Below are positions 7,702-16,811 of a stretch of 18,257 bases of DNA, in pieces (position 1 is the first letter of the stretch; each line of letters opens with the position of its first letter). Position numbers and translations under genes: made by a program. The notes beneath the pieces were generated by a model, which was not told the origin of the DNA, ran no database searches, and was given only the letters and a program-made list of their open reading frames with translations. The DNA lies in the NCBI GenBank assembly GCA_937930275.1, contig CALGLM010000061.1, forward strand, positions 1-18,257, written 5' to 3'. The stretch comes from an uncultured Ignavibacteria bacterium (GTDB lineage: Bacteria > Bacteroidota > Ignavibacteria > Ignavibacteriales > Melioribacteraceae).

Positions 7702-10113
7702 ATGTTAAAAAATTATATTATTACAGCAATAAGAAATTTAATAAAGACAAAATTATTTTCCTTTATTAATATTTTTGGATTAACAATAGGTATTACCGTA
7801 TTTATATTAATATTACATTATATTGATTACAATAAAAGCTACGATAAATTTAATAATAATTATGATAGAATTTACCGATTAAGATACGAAAGAACCGATA
7901 AAGACGGAGGAGCCGTAAAATTTGCTTCGTGCTGTCCCCCTGCCGGATTATTAATAAGAGAACAATTTAGCCAAGCTAAAAAAGTAGCACGTGTTTTTAA
8001 AAGTGTGGGAACCGTTGCTTATAACGATAAAATGTTTTTTGAAGAACGAATAATATTTGCAGAAACCGAATTTTTCGAAATTTTTAATTTTAAATTTTTA
8101 CAGGGAAATCCCGTTAAAGATTTAAAAGAACCCAACACCGCTTTTATTTCAAAATCAACCGCTAAAAAATATTTTGGAAATATTAACCCTATAGGCAAAA
8201 TAATAAGTATTGATAAAAAAACAATTTATAAAATTGTAGGCGTTTTTGCCGATATTCCTCAAAACTCTCATATTAAATTTGATTTCGTTTTATCATATAA
8301 AACATTAATTGCAAAATTTGGTGAAGATGTAGAATACTCGTGGGGTGATTCTGGCTGGTTTACTTATATACTATTTAAAAAGAATGCAGATATAAAGGAC
8401 TTTAATAAAAAATTAACCGCAATTATTGATAAAGAAATTAACGAACCATGGAAAGCTTATAATTTACGTATGGAGCTGGTTCTACAGCCTCTTGCTTCAA
8501 TTCACTTAAATTCCAACTACCAGCAGGAATTTGAAGAAAACGGAGATGAGGATACTATTAACTTCCTTTCTATTATTGCAATTGTAGTAATTATTATTGC
8601 TTGGCTTAATTATATAAATTTATCTACGGCACATGCTTTAAGCAGAGCTAAGGAAGTAGGTCTTAGAAAAGTTGTAGGAGCTACCCGTTTACAACTAATT
8701 ATTCAGTTTTTTTCGGAAACAATTTTAATAAACTTGGTGGCTTTATTTTTTACCTTAATTCTAATTGCTCTAATATTTCCTTATATAAGCAATTTAGTTC
8801 TAATACCTCAAGAATATATAGTATGGAATAAGTCTATTTTTTGGATAAGATTATTAATAATTTTCTCAATCGGAATAGTTGTATCAGGAATTTATCCTAT
8901 TTTATTAGTATCTTCATTCAGTCCTGCAATAGTACTTAAAGGAAAACTCGGTCTATCTAAAAGTAATAAATTGGGATTAAGAAAAATTTTAGTGGTCGTT
9001 CAATTTATTATTGCAATAATATTAATTACTTTTACACTTGCCGTTACTGAACAACTTTTCTTTATGAAAAACAAAGACACTGGTTTTGATAAAAAGAATG
9101 TTTTAGTTATTCGTGCTCCGAGAGTTAGAGATACAGAATTTAAAACAAAATTAGCTACATTTAAGGAAGATTTACTTAACAACTTAATTGTAAATAAATT
9201 TTGTTTTGTAACCGAAGTTCCCGGGAAACAAGTATTGTGGGATGCAGGAGGAATATTTAGAGTCGGTTCTGATGAAAATAAAAACTACCAGATTGTAGGA
9301 ATAGATTACGATTATGCAGAACTATTTAATTTAAAGTTTGCCGCAGGTAGAAATTTTTCAAAATATTTTCCTTCAGATTCATTAGGTTTAATTCTAAACG
9401 AAACAGCAGTAAAGTGGCTTGGATTTAAAAATTCCAATGAAGCAATAGGAAATCAAATTAGCTATTGGGGGGTTATTTATAATATTGTTGGTGTATTAAA
9501 AGATTTTCACCAACAATCGTTAAAAAAAGATTTTGAACCTCATATTTATAGATTACTACCGACAGGTAGAGATGTTCGCGGATGTTTTGCTATTAAAATT
9601 AATCCGAATAAAACTGCATCTTCAATAAAATCAATAAAAGAAAAATACGATTCATTTTTTCCAAATAATCCATTCGAGTATTTCTTTTTAGATGATTATT
9701 ATAACGAGCAGTATAAAAGTGATGAATTATTTGGTTCTGTTTTCACAATATTTTCATTGTTGGCTATTTTTGTAACATGCTTAGGCGTTCTTGGTCTATC
9801 GTCTTTTATGGTAGTTCAAAAAACAAAAGAAATAGGAATTAGAAAAGTATTAGGGGCAAGCGTAATAAATATTTTAACATTGCTTACTAAGGATTTTTTA
9901 ATTTTAATAATAATTGCTTTTATTATTTGCATTCCGTTTAGTTATACGTTAATTGATACATGGTTAATTAGTTATCCGGTTAAAATTGAAATAACACCAA
10001 TACTTTTTATTATTCCTTTGTTTTTAGTATTGGTAATTACATTTTTTACAATAGGTTTTTATGTAATAAAAGCATCAAAAAATAATCCTGTTGTTTCGTT
10101 AAGGTATGAATAA
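7702..10113 (+). CDS. FtsX/MacB-type ABC permease, second of two paralogues
   Basis: This 803-residue permease has the same two-half architecture as its upstream neighbour. Helices lie at about 20-40, 288-308, 341-366, 380-402, 428-449, 678-701, 731-750 and 767-789. Coupling motifs are KEVGLRKVVGA (317-327) and KEIGIRKVLGA (709-719). It shares many blocks with the first permease at matching positions: MLKNY at the start, FSFINIFGL/YSFINIFGL, STAKKYFGN, NSHIK, NLSTA, and a C-terminus ending in RYE or KYE. This indicates an old tandem duplication, while the extracytoplasmic domains have diverged. It is the last gene of the operon, and a hairpin terminator follows about 100 bases downstream. With one ATPase gene and two different full-length permeases, a heterodimeric translocator is plausible but not demonstrated. 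Confidence 0.93.
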   Translation: MLKNYIITAIRNLIKTKLFSFINIFGLTIGITVFILILHYIDYNKSYDKFNNNYDRIYRLRYERTDKDGGAVKFASCCPPAGLLIREQFSQAKKVARVFKSVGTVAYNDKMFFEERIIFAETEFFEIFNFKFLQGNPVKDLKEPNTAFISKSTAKKYFGNINPIGKIISIDKKTIYKIVGVFADIPQNSHIKFDFVLSYKTLIAKFGEDVEYSWGDSGWFTYILFKKNADIKDFNKKLTAIIDKEINEPWKAYNLRMELVLQPLASIHLNSNYQQEFEENGDEDTINFLSIIAIVVIIIAWLNYINLSTAHALSRAKEVGLRKVVGATRLQLIIQFFSETILINLVALFFTLILIALIFPYISNLVLIPQEYIVWNKSIFWIRLLIIFSIGIVVSGIYPILLVSSFSPAIVLKGKLGLSKSNKLGLRKILVVVQFIIAIILITFTLAVTEQLFFMKNKDTGFDKKNVLVIRAPRVRDTEFKTKLATFKEDLLNNLIVNKFCFVTEVPGKQVLWDAGGIFRVGSDENKNYQIVGIDYDYAELFNLKFAAGRNFSKYFPSDSLGLILNETAVKWLGFKNSNEAIGNQISYWGVIYNIVGVLKDFHQQSLKKDFEPHIYRLLPTGRDVRGCFAIKINPNKTASSIKSIKEKYDSFFPNNPFEYFFLDDYYNEQYKSDELFGSVFTIFSLLAIFVTCLGVLGLSSFMVVQKTKEIGIRKVLGASVINILTLLTKDFLILIIIAFIICIPFSYTLIDTWLISYPVKIEITPILFIIPLFLVLVITFFTIGFYVIKASKNNPVVSLRYE

Positions 10114-10117
10114 TTTT

Positions 10118-10169
10118 TATATCAGGGGGATATAAGTGCGGCAGGCGGATATTTGAAAAAATTCCCCTG
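10118..10169. repeat. Small GC-rich extragenic inverted-repeat element
   Basis: Just after the second permease stop, TATATC-agggg-GATATA (10118-10134) is a perfect 6-bp inverted repeat. CAGGGG at 10123-10128 can also pair with CCCCTG at 10164-10169. The loop contains GCGGCAGGCGG, which stands out as a C/G-rich patch in a very AT-rich region. It could be an mRNA 3'-end structure or a fragment of an intergenic repeat. Only one copy is seen here, so repeat status cannot be judged. Confidence 0.3.
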
Positions 10170-10216
10170 TCGTATCTTTTAACTTTTTATCACCCATTAT
10201 ATCTATAGGGAAAAAG

Positions 10217-10258
10217 AAAGGCGGTTTAAAAAGCTTGAGCAACTTTTTTACCGCCTTT
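10217..10258. terminator. Bidirectional intrinsic terminator between convergent operons
   Basis: AAAGGCGGT (10217-10225) pairs perfectly with ACCGCCTTT (10250-10258), and the stem continues inward through AAAAAG/CTTTTT with a small bulge around a loop of about nine bases. Reading rightward it is followed by TTTT, and reading leftward by TTTCTTTTT, so it can end both the plus-strand permease operon and the minus-strand glycosidase operon. It is the only strong GC stem in the 238-base gap. Confidence 0.85.
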
Positions 10259-10351
10259 TGTTATTTAATTAAAACTTAAATTAAATTTTAATATAATCCC
10301 TATTCAAACCTCAATATTTACTATTCAAATTTTAAAATTTAGAATCTAAAA

Positions 10352-13348
10352 TTATTTTATTAGTGCCATTTTTTTTGTTATACTATACTCACCATAAGTT
10401 AATTTGTAAAAATATACTCCGCTGCTAAATTTAGATGCATTAAAATCGACTGAATAAAAACCCGGGACTTGATTTTGATCAACTAAAGTGGCTACTTTGT
10501 TTCCTAAAATATCATATACTTCTAAATTTGTTTTTATATTTCTCATATTTGCAGGAATTGAGTAATTAATACGAGTTGAAGGATTAAACGGGTTAGGATA
10601 ATTTTGCTCAAGCGAAAATGAAAATTCACCGTTAATTGTTTCTTCCAAACTAACTAAAGTATAATCGAACTTAGCAAATTCGTTGGCTTCAATATCCGTA
10701 TTCCCGTTACCGGTAGGAATTTGGTTTAATAAAGCCCCTGCATCGTTAGTATTATAATTTCCGACTGACAAATATAAATAAGCAGGAATGTATCCGTATT
10801 CTTGTATAATATTAATCGTTCCTTCTAAAAAAGTACCGCTTGCTTTTCCCGTATTTCCTGCATTATCGGTCCAACCCGAATAATTATTTGTACTTTCGTT
10901 TGCTAAAAAAGCATCCCAATTAATAACTTTACCGGATTTTGCCCAAGGTGCAGTTCTCAAACTACCAAGCGAATCGGTTAAAAACACAAAAACATCTTTA
11001 CCTAAAGAGGGTGCAGACTGAGTTGCTACATATAACTCGGTACCGTTCCACCCCACGTATAAATCAGTATTATTATTGGTTGCAAGTTTTCGTACATTTT
11101 CATCTAAATTGCCATCCATAGTAAATGATGTTGTTCCGCTACCGCCGCCGCTAATAGTAATATGATAATCTTGACCGTTGTTGTTATTCCAAGTATTATC
11201 ATTAAAATGAATAACAAAATCGACTGAACTAACATTTTGTAACGAATTATTAAAAGGTCCTAATTTAATCTTTATTGTTCCGGATGAATCAGGGCTGCCG
11301 AAGGGAGATTCGACCGAAGGTCCGCTGCCAAAAATCAATGTTCCCGGAGTCCAATAAACTTGATTGGGTAATGTCCACGTATTTACGCCCCAATGTAAAT
11401 TAGCTCCCTGAGGTGCACCCCCTACGGTAACAGTAATTGTGTCGTTAATTGTAGGATTTAACGGCTGCCAACTAACACCGCCGGTTGTAGTTCCTCCTCC
11501 CGTACCGTTTCCAATCCAAACATGTTTAAGAGGTGATTTTGAAATATTTCCGTTATTATCTTTAGCTTCAATATAATAATCTATCATTTTATCGTTTAAC
11601 CCGGTTATTTCGGCATTAAACTCTTTCGATTTTACTGTTGGCTGCATACTTGTCATTGAAGGGATATCTGTTCCTGTCATTTCAATCTCGTTCCAAATAC
11701 CGCCGTTATAAACAAAACTCCCTGATGTCAAAATTTCGCTTTCGCTAACTCTATATTTTAATTTAACATATTGCAATCCGCTTATATCGTAAACGTAACT
11801 CCATATTTTTACATTATTTGTTTGTACAATTCCCCATTCGGTACTTCCCGGATTATATGGTTTGCGTTGAGGTATAAATATTGTAGGCGGAGTTAAATCA
11901 TTCCCGCTAACTTGTTGCGAAAACGAGTAAGCTAAATTTGCCGCGCGTGTCGGGTGGTCATCCCAAATTCCGTTTAATGAACCGTCCCAATACCAATAAC
12001 AGCTTGTTTCGCCCACTAATAAATATTTCCAGGCATCTTTTGTGTTTTGATTGTTTGGGTTAATTTGTTCTGCTGTAAGAACGCTATTTTTTACCGCCGT
12101 TAAAACAGACCAGCTATTTCTATCGGGCGAGTAACCGTTGCTTCCCGGGTCACCAAGCCATTTTTTAAATTCGGGATCTCCGTTATCTGCTCCGCTCCAC
12201 GATCCGTCTTCTACATGAATTACATCATTTATATCCGGCGGAAACATTTGTAAATAGTCTTGTACTGTAGTACAAACAAAACGGCTTGGATTATTTTGCA
12301 GCCAATTTACAAAATTTTGAAAATTTGAATTATAATAAGAATCGCTACCGCCGCCGTAATTATCGCCGTCATGTGCAAGTACTACTAAGATTGGATGATT
12401 TGGATCGGTATTATAAGATTCCAATTGACTTAAAACCGATTCGTAATTTAACGCACCAAAACCGCCGCGTCCGTCTTCATTCCCCAAATATCTATCTGCC
12501 GGAACTGCTACAATTTTAGTTTGAATTCCCGTTTCGGGATTTATATAAGATACATAATGAGGCTGATGACCCCACTTTCCCGAAACTTTTGTAGGTGCCC
12601 ATACATTATTTAGCTGAACCCAGTCGTTTGGATTAGGATTAAAAATATCTGCTTTGTTAGGTTCGTATAAATTTCCGCCGGTATTAAATGGAAATCCTAT
12701 ACATGCTCTTTCAAAATGAATATTATCAACTAAAACCCATTCAATTCCCTCATCAACAAGTGCGGGAATCATTCTGTTTGTAAAAGCATTTTCAGGCGGA
12801 AAAATTCCTTTTGAGTAGTTACCCGAAAAATTTTGCGAAAAAGTTTCTTTATGCTTTTGAATTTGTTTTCTTATATCACCGTAATCAATTAATCCCATTA
12901 ACGGATGAAAATAACCAAAAGCAACCATATCCAGTCGTGGATTTCCTAAACTTGTTTTTTGAGTTTTAATAGTATTCCAATTATTTTTCCAATTTGTAAA
13001 GTTTCCGTTTCCGTATGCTTCCAAATTGTTTAAATTTTCTATTAATGAACCGGAAAAACTAACTTGAGCCCCAAAGTGAGGCATATTTGCATTAATTCCT
13101 TTTTGTACTGCATTTTTGGGCCAAGCAGTATATGGTCCGGTTCTTTGGTCATGAATAGAAAATACAGAATAAGGATATCTATTTTGAGATTCTGTTTGAA
13201 CTATAGATTCGTAGGGCCAATAAATAGGTTGGTGCATATGCCATAAAAATGCTATATAAATTGGTGGATTTGTTTTTTCATCTTTATTTTCGGCTTTGCT
13301 TATGCCAAAAACAAGCATAAGCAAAACCGCTAAAAATATTTTTTTCAT
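10352..13348 (-). CDS. Secreted GH57-type glycoside hydrolase with CBM25-like starch-binding domain and T9SS sorting domain
   Basis: This 998-residue exported enzyme probably acts on alpha-glucans. A signal peptide (1-19, ending SKA) precedes a GH57-like catalytic region (about 29-480). That region opens with HMHQP (37-41), the GH57 hallmark, and then has FPPENAF with Glu186 as candidate nucleophile and HDGDNYGGG (326-334) with Asp327/Asp329 as candidate acid. A late aromatic block, SCYWYWDG (449-456), suits the family's helical bundle. After it come an Ig/Fn3-like domain (about 488-612), a Gly/Thr linker, a CBM25-like domain (about 625-735, LHWGVNTW), a DOMON/CBM9-like beta domain (about 740-898) and a T9SS type A sorting domain (914-998, NYPNPFNPST to KKMALIK). 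The gene starts 13 bases after the frameshifted surface-protein gene, so the two are probably cotranscribed. Catalytic residues are assigned by motif position only; amylase, branching or transferase activity cannot be told apart here. Confidence 0.87.
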   Translation of the reverse strand: MKKIFLAVLLMLVFGISKAENKDEKTNPPIYIAFLWHMHQPIYWPYESIVQTESQNRYPYSVFSIHDQRTGPYTAWPKNAVQKGINANMPHFGAQVSFSGSLIENLNNLEAYGNGNFTNWKNNWNTIKTQKTSLGNPRLDMVAFGYFHPLMGLIDYGDIRKQIQKHKETFSQNFSGNYSKGIFPPENAFTNRMIPALVDEGIEWVLVDNIHFERACIGFPFNTGGNLYEPNKADIFNPNPNDWVQLNNVWAPTKVSGKWGHQPHYVSYINPETGIQTKIVAVPADRYLGNEDGRGGFGALNYESVLSQLESYNTDPNHPILVVLAHDGDNYGGGSDSYYNSNFQNFVNWLQNNPSRFVCTTVQDYLQMFPPDINDVIHVEDGSWSGADNGDPEFKKWLGDPGSNGYSPDRNSWSVLTAVKNSVLTAEQINPNNQNTKDAWKYLLVGETSCYWYWDGSLNGIWDDHPTRAANLAYSFSQQVSGNDLTPPTIFIPQRKPYNPGSTEWGIVQTNNVKIWSYVYDISGLQYVKLKYRVSESEILTSGSFVYNGGIWNEIEMTGTDIPSMTSMQPTVKSKEFNAEITGLNDKMIDYYIEAKDNNGNISKSPLKHVWIGNGTGGGTTTGGVSWQPLNPTINDTITVTVGGAPQGANLHWGVNTWTLPNQVYWTPGTLIFGSGPSVESPFGSPDSSGTIKIKLGPFNNSLQNVSSVDFVIHFNDNTWNNNNGQDYHITISGGGSGTTSFTMDGNLDENVRKLATNNNTDLYVGWNGTELYVATQSAPSLGKDVFVFLTDSLGSLRTAPWAKSGKVINWDAFLANESTNNYSGWTDNAGNTGKASGTFLEGTINIIQEYGYIPAYLYLSVGNYNTNDAGALLNQIPTGNGNTDIEANEFAKFDYTLVSLEETINGEFSFSLEQNYPNPFNPSTRINYSIPANMRNIKTNLEVYDILGNKVATLVDQNQVPGFYSVDFNASKFSSGVYFYKLTYGEYSITKKMALIK

Positions 13349-13361
13349 TAATAACCTATTT

Positions 13362-15983
13362 CTATTTAGCTAAAATTAATTTTTTGGTATCTGTAAAATT
13401 ACCTGCTTTAATTGTATAAAAATATACACCGCTCGAAAGTCCGCTTGCGTTAAAATTAATTTGATGATAGCCGCTTTGTACTTCGGTATTAACCAAAGTA
13501 GTTACTTCCGAACCTAACATATCATATACTTTTAAAGTTACAAACGCCGAGTTAGGTAACGTAAAAGCAATTATTGTACTCGGATTAAACGGATTAGGAT
13601 AATTTTGCATTAATTTAAAATCATAGTTTAAGGCATTTTCATCATCAATACCGGTAATTATACTATTAATAACAAACGAATACGGAACGTTTGATTCGGC
13701 ATTAAATTGATAACTTTTATTTGTTAACATATTTAAACTGTTTGTTATTCCAAAACCGGTAAGTTTAAATTTATAGTTTTCTTTAATTACATTTGGTAAT
13801 TGAGTAAGAATATCATTCCAACTTAATTCCACTATGCCGGTTTTATCGGAAATAATATCAAACGACCATGTTTTTCCTTCATCGGGTGTTGTGTACGATT
13901 TTTTAATATCGTTTGCCAATTTAGTAATTATTGTACTACCCGTATTTGGGAAATAAGAATAAACAGAATTGTTTGAAGGCGAAACCGGCGGTTTAGCCAA
14001 ATCGTATTTAGCGTCAAATCCGTCTGTTGCATTTATGTTGGCTCCAAAACTTAAAATATTATCTTCCGAGTTATCCACTTTTGCAAAAATATTAACACTC
14101 CAATCGTTTATTGAAGGTTCAACCTTAGGCTTATTAGGTTTAATGCTTTCGGTTAAAGTGGGATATTCAAATTTCATTTTTAAATTATCAGTTAAAGAAA
14201 CAAACCAATATCCTTTCCACTGTTTTAAGGAATCGCTTAAAGCATAGCTTGAAGTTGTTGTGTTGTACTCGTAATAATTGTTTTGTATCCAGCCCCTTGT
14301 TACTGCTTCTTCTGCCGATACTGTTTCATTTCCTTTAGTAAACTTAACAATTCCTTTTGAAATGTTTTTAATAAAGGGGACCGAAACCAAGTTCCAACCA
14401 GTACTAAGGGCTTTATCAACTGTTTCAATATTCCCCAACCCAATAACTCTTATTGTAGCGGTATCTTCTATTCCTAACCAGTAACCAAAAGCAGTAAATA
14501 AAGTATCTTTGCTTGTATAACCGCCTGCAATAGTATATCCGTATAAATAGAAAGGATAAATAACCGAACCTATAACGTTATTTGCCAACGAATTTGAAGG
14601 AGTTAGAGGAATAGACATTAAAGACCAACCGGCACTAAACTTATTTGATAATGAAGAAGTTGTTCCCACACCTGTTAAAGTTACGGTTACGGTATCTTCA
14701 CCCGGGCTATTGCTTGCAATTTTTACCGTTCCGTTAAATGTTGTTGCACTTGTCGGCTTAAATAATATAGATATTTGGTTATTTGCCGCAGGTACAATAT
14801 TAAAGTTTGTACTTCCCGAATAACTAAATACACTACCGTTTACAATAATGTTTGATATGTTTAAATCTGCCTGACCGTCATTAGTTAAAGTAATATTTAA
14901 ACTTTTTGTATTGCCGACTGCAATATTGCCAAAATTTAACGATGTTGGATCAACCGTAATATTCGGCTGTAAAGCAGTACCTGTTCCTGTTAAAGCAACA
15001 TTTAACGTTCCTTGATCAGGATCGTTGCTTGTGATAGTTAAATTTGTATTATATGCCGTTGCTGCCGTAGGTAAAAAAGTTACCGTGATAGTAACAGAAT
15101 CGTTTGGTAATACCGTATGAGTTGTACCTCCGGTAAAAGTATATACACTATTTCCGCTTACAACATTTGAAATTGATAAGTTTGCATCTCCTGTATTCTT
15201 AATTTTTAATGATAAATTAGAACTTGTATTTACCGTTACATTACCAAACGCTAAAGATGATGGTGTTACTACTATATTAGGATTAGTCTGAAACCCTTCA
15301 CCGGTTAAAGTTACAGTTGAAGCAGGCGTATCAGGATCATCGCTTGTAATTGTTAAATTACCGTTTTCCGTGCCTACTACCGTAGGATTAAACGTTACGG
15401 TAACTGTTTTTTCCCCTCCGGCTGCTATTGTATAAGAAGTACCGCCGTTAAAAGTGTATTTATTGTTAGATGATTCAACATTGGAAACCGTTAATGTCGT
15501 ATTTCCGGTATTAGTAATTTTAATATCTTTATTTGAGGTAGCTCCTAACAAAACTTGACCAAAATTTAACGATGTAGGATCAACGGCTATATTAGGTATT
15601 GGTGCTACACCAATAGTAAGTTCAAAGGTTCTTGCTCCTTTTGTACCGCTATTATATGTATAGTTTTGATTGGTTCTAATATCTTGTGTTGTGTTGGTGG
15701 TAAGGTCTTTTAATTTAATTTCATAGTTATTTGGTACATCTGCAAATTCCGAAAAAACTAAAGTAACTATTTCATTGGTTTTATCTGTATTTACCTTAAA
15801 TGTCCAAACCTTATAACCGGAGTTTAAACTTACAAGTTTTTTAATATCTCTGCTATAATAATTACCTAAATACACAGACCAATCACTATGTTCAAAATAG
15901 GTGCTTATATAATTACTTGGAGGATTACCGGGTTTAGGTAAATCAATTAACGTGTCAAATCCGTCATTTGCGTAAAAACTCAT
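13362..15983 (-). pseudogene. Choice-of-anchor-D T9SS surface protein, C-terminal 873-codon part of a frameshifted gene
   Basis: This is the downstream part of a split gene. It ends in a T9SS sorting domain (about 790-873, NYPNPFNPST to KKLILAK) but begins MSFYANDGFD with no signal peptide, although T9SS cargo must be Sec-exported. Domains in order are: the rest of a DGFD-type beta domain (to about 127); three choice-of-anchor-D/ASPM-like Ig repeats of about 105 residues (131-229, 236-335, 341-440, each starting NI-V-P-SL-FG); a domain with two GW-L-S-P motifs (about 445-605); a second DGFD domain (about 627-775); and the sorting domain. Its first codons overlap the stop of the upstream frame (ATGA). 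Restoring one base upstream fuses it to the signal-peptide-bearing part and gives about 1123 residues. It is likely a surface-attached adhesion or scaffold protein. If the frameshift is a sequence error, this is simply part of an intact gene. Confidence 0.8.
14664..15593 (-). repeat. Three tandem choice-of-anchor-D/Ig-like repeats
   Basis: Three protein repeats of about 100 residues lie at 15297-15593, 14979-15278 and 14664-14963. Each begins with NI-V-P-SLNFG or a variant, has TNTG/KNTG/TNDG and a FNP/FLP/FKP strand, and ends TLTG-G. DNA similarity persists between the first and third: bases 15559-15584 and 14929-14954 differ at only one position. This suggests a fairly recent duplication or conversion and a possible site of recombination. 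Confidence 0.85.
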
Positions 15984-16732
15984 ACCTGCATAACTATTTT
16001 ATCCGATAATGACCCGACTGCAGAATTAATCTTTACATCCCATTTATCAAATGTGCTGTTGTTTAGGTTATAATCTGCATTTGGAAATATTCCGTCACGT
16101 AATTCAAAACCTAAAAAAGTGTTGTTGAATGTAATTTGCCCTTGTGTGTTTGTGTTTGTAAATAAGCCAGAAGGAAGACCGCCACAAATAGAACCATTAT
16201 CCCAATCCTCTTCGACATATGCTAACAATAGCACTTTAGAGGGATTACCGATATCTGATAATTTAATTTTTAATTCCCAATAACCGCTTGCTTTCCAATT
16301 TACGGTTGAAAAAGATGCATCTACCCATGCACTTCCGTTATAAACCCTTCTAACTTCTGTGTTATCACTGCTTTTAAAAGCATAATGATAATTTGCCGAA
16401 AACGGTAATGTTGGGTTGTAGCGCCAGGCATCCCCGTATATAGTACCTGTACCCGAAGCAGGAGTTGATTGCGGATCTGTATCTAAATATATATGATAAG
16501 CTCTTCCGTTATCGGTAACAGGACCAGCCGGAGTTGAGCCGCTAAAACCAAAATATAAATAAGTATTATCCCAAGTAACATATGCGGGTAAAGTTTCGCC
16601 GCTTGTTGTATTAAATTTTTCACTTGCAGTTTTAAACTCATTAATACCGTCAATATTTATTGTATGGTATGTTTGAGCTTGTAAAAATACAGCACTAATT
16701 AATAAGACAAAAAGTATTAATTTTTGTTTCAT
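15980..16732 (-). pseudogene. N-terminal 250-codon part of the frameshifted T9SS surface protein
   Basis: This is the upstream part of the split gene. A signal peptide (MKQKLILFVLLISAVFLQA, about residues 1-19) is followed by a beta-rich CBM9/DOMON-like domain (about 22-222) with IDGINEF, WDNTYLYFGFSG and YWELKIKLSDIG. From Trp231 begins WDVKINSAVGSLSDK, the start of a DGFD-type domain, which runs out of frame into IVMQV and a stop. Inserting one A into the AAAA tract at 15997-16000 reads on as DKNSYAGMSFYANDGFD into the 873-codon frame. The start is well supported by AGAGGA six to seven bases before the ATG, the best Shine-Dalgarno in the window. Alone, this product would be a secreted 25-kDa carbohydrate-binding-like protein without a sorting domain, which seems unlikely to be the intended form. 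Confidence 0.8.
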
Positions 16733-16763
16733 TGTTTCCTCTCGTTTATTTAATAAAATACTT

Positions 16764-16794
16764 TAAATTTACTAAACTAATTCATTTAAACAAA
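16764..16794 (-). promoter_or_regulatory. Possible promoter of the secreted-protein operon
   Basis: On the minus strand, TTTG (16791-16794), a 19-base spacer and TAAATTTA (16764-16771) fit the Bacteroidetes-type layout TTTG-N19-TAnnTTTG except for the last base. It would start transcription about 25 bases before the ATG at 16732. This is modest evidence, because such boxes arise easily in AT-rich DNA. Confidence 0.35.
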
Positions 16795-16811
16795 GTGACT
16801 TAACTCACTTT
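16792..16811 (-). terminator. Weak hairpin at the antiporter stop codon, possible terminator
   Basis: AAAGTGA (16792-16798) pairs with TCACTTT (16805-16811) around a 6-base loop that contains the antiporter's TAA. Read on the minus strand, it is followed by GTTT and AT-rich sequence. The stem is short and has only two G-C pairs, so termination would be inefficient; it may only attenuate readthrough into the surface-protein operon. Confidence 0.4.

Noticed and set aside
10261..10351. Further hairpins such as TTTAGA-a-TCTAAA near the glycosidase stop codon
   Set aside because: They are short and nearly pure A/T, and the strong GC terminator at 10217-10258 already accounts for termination in both directions.
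14664..15593. Periodic repeats that might be taken for a CRISPR-like or satellite array
   Set aside because: The period is about 315 bases, similarity follows codons and the units are Ig-like protein repeats, so they are coding repeats.
15980..16005. Programmed ribosomal frameshift in the split surface-protein gene
   Set aside because: The junction GAT AAA ATA is not a canonical slippery heptamer and I see no downstream hairpin. An indel in the A tract explains it more simply, though expression data could reopen this.
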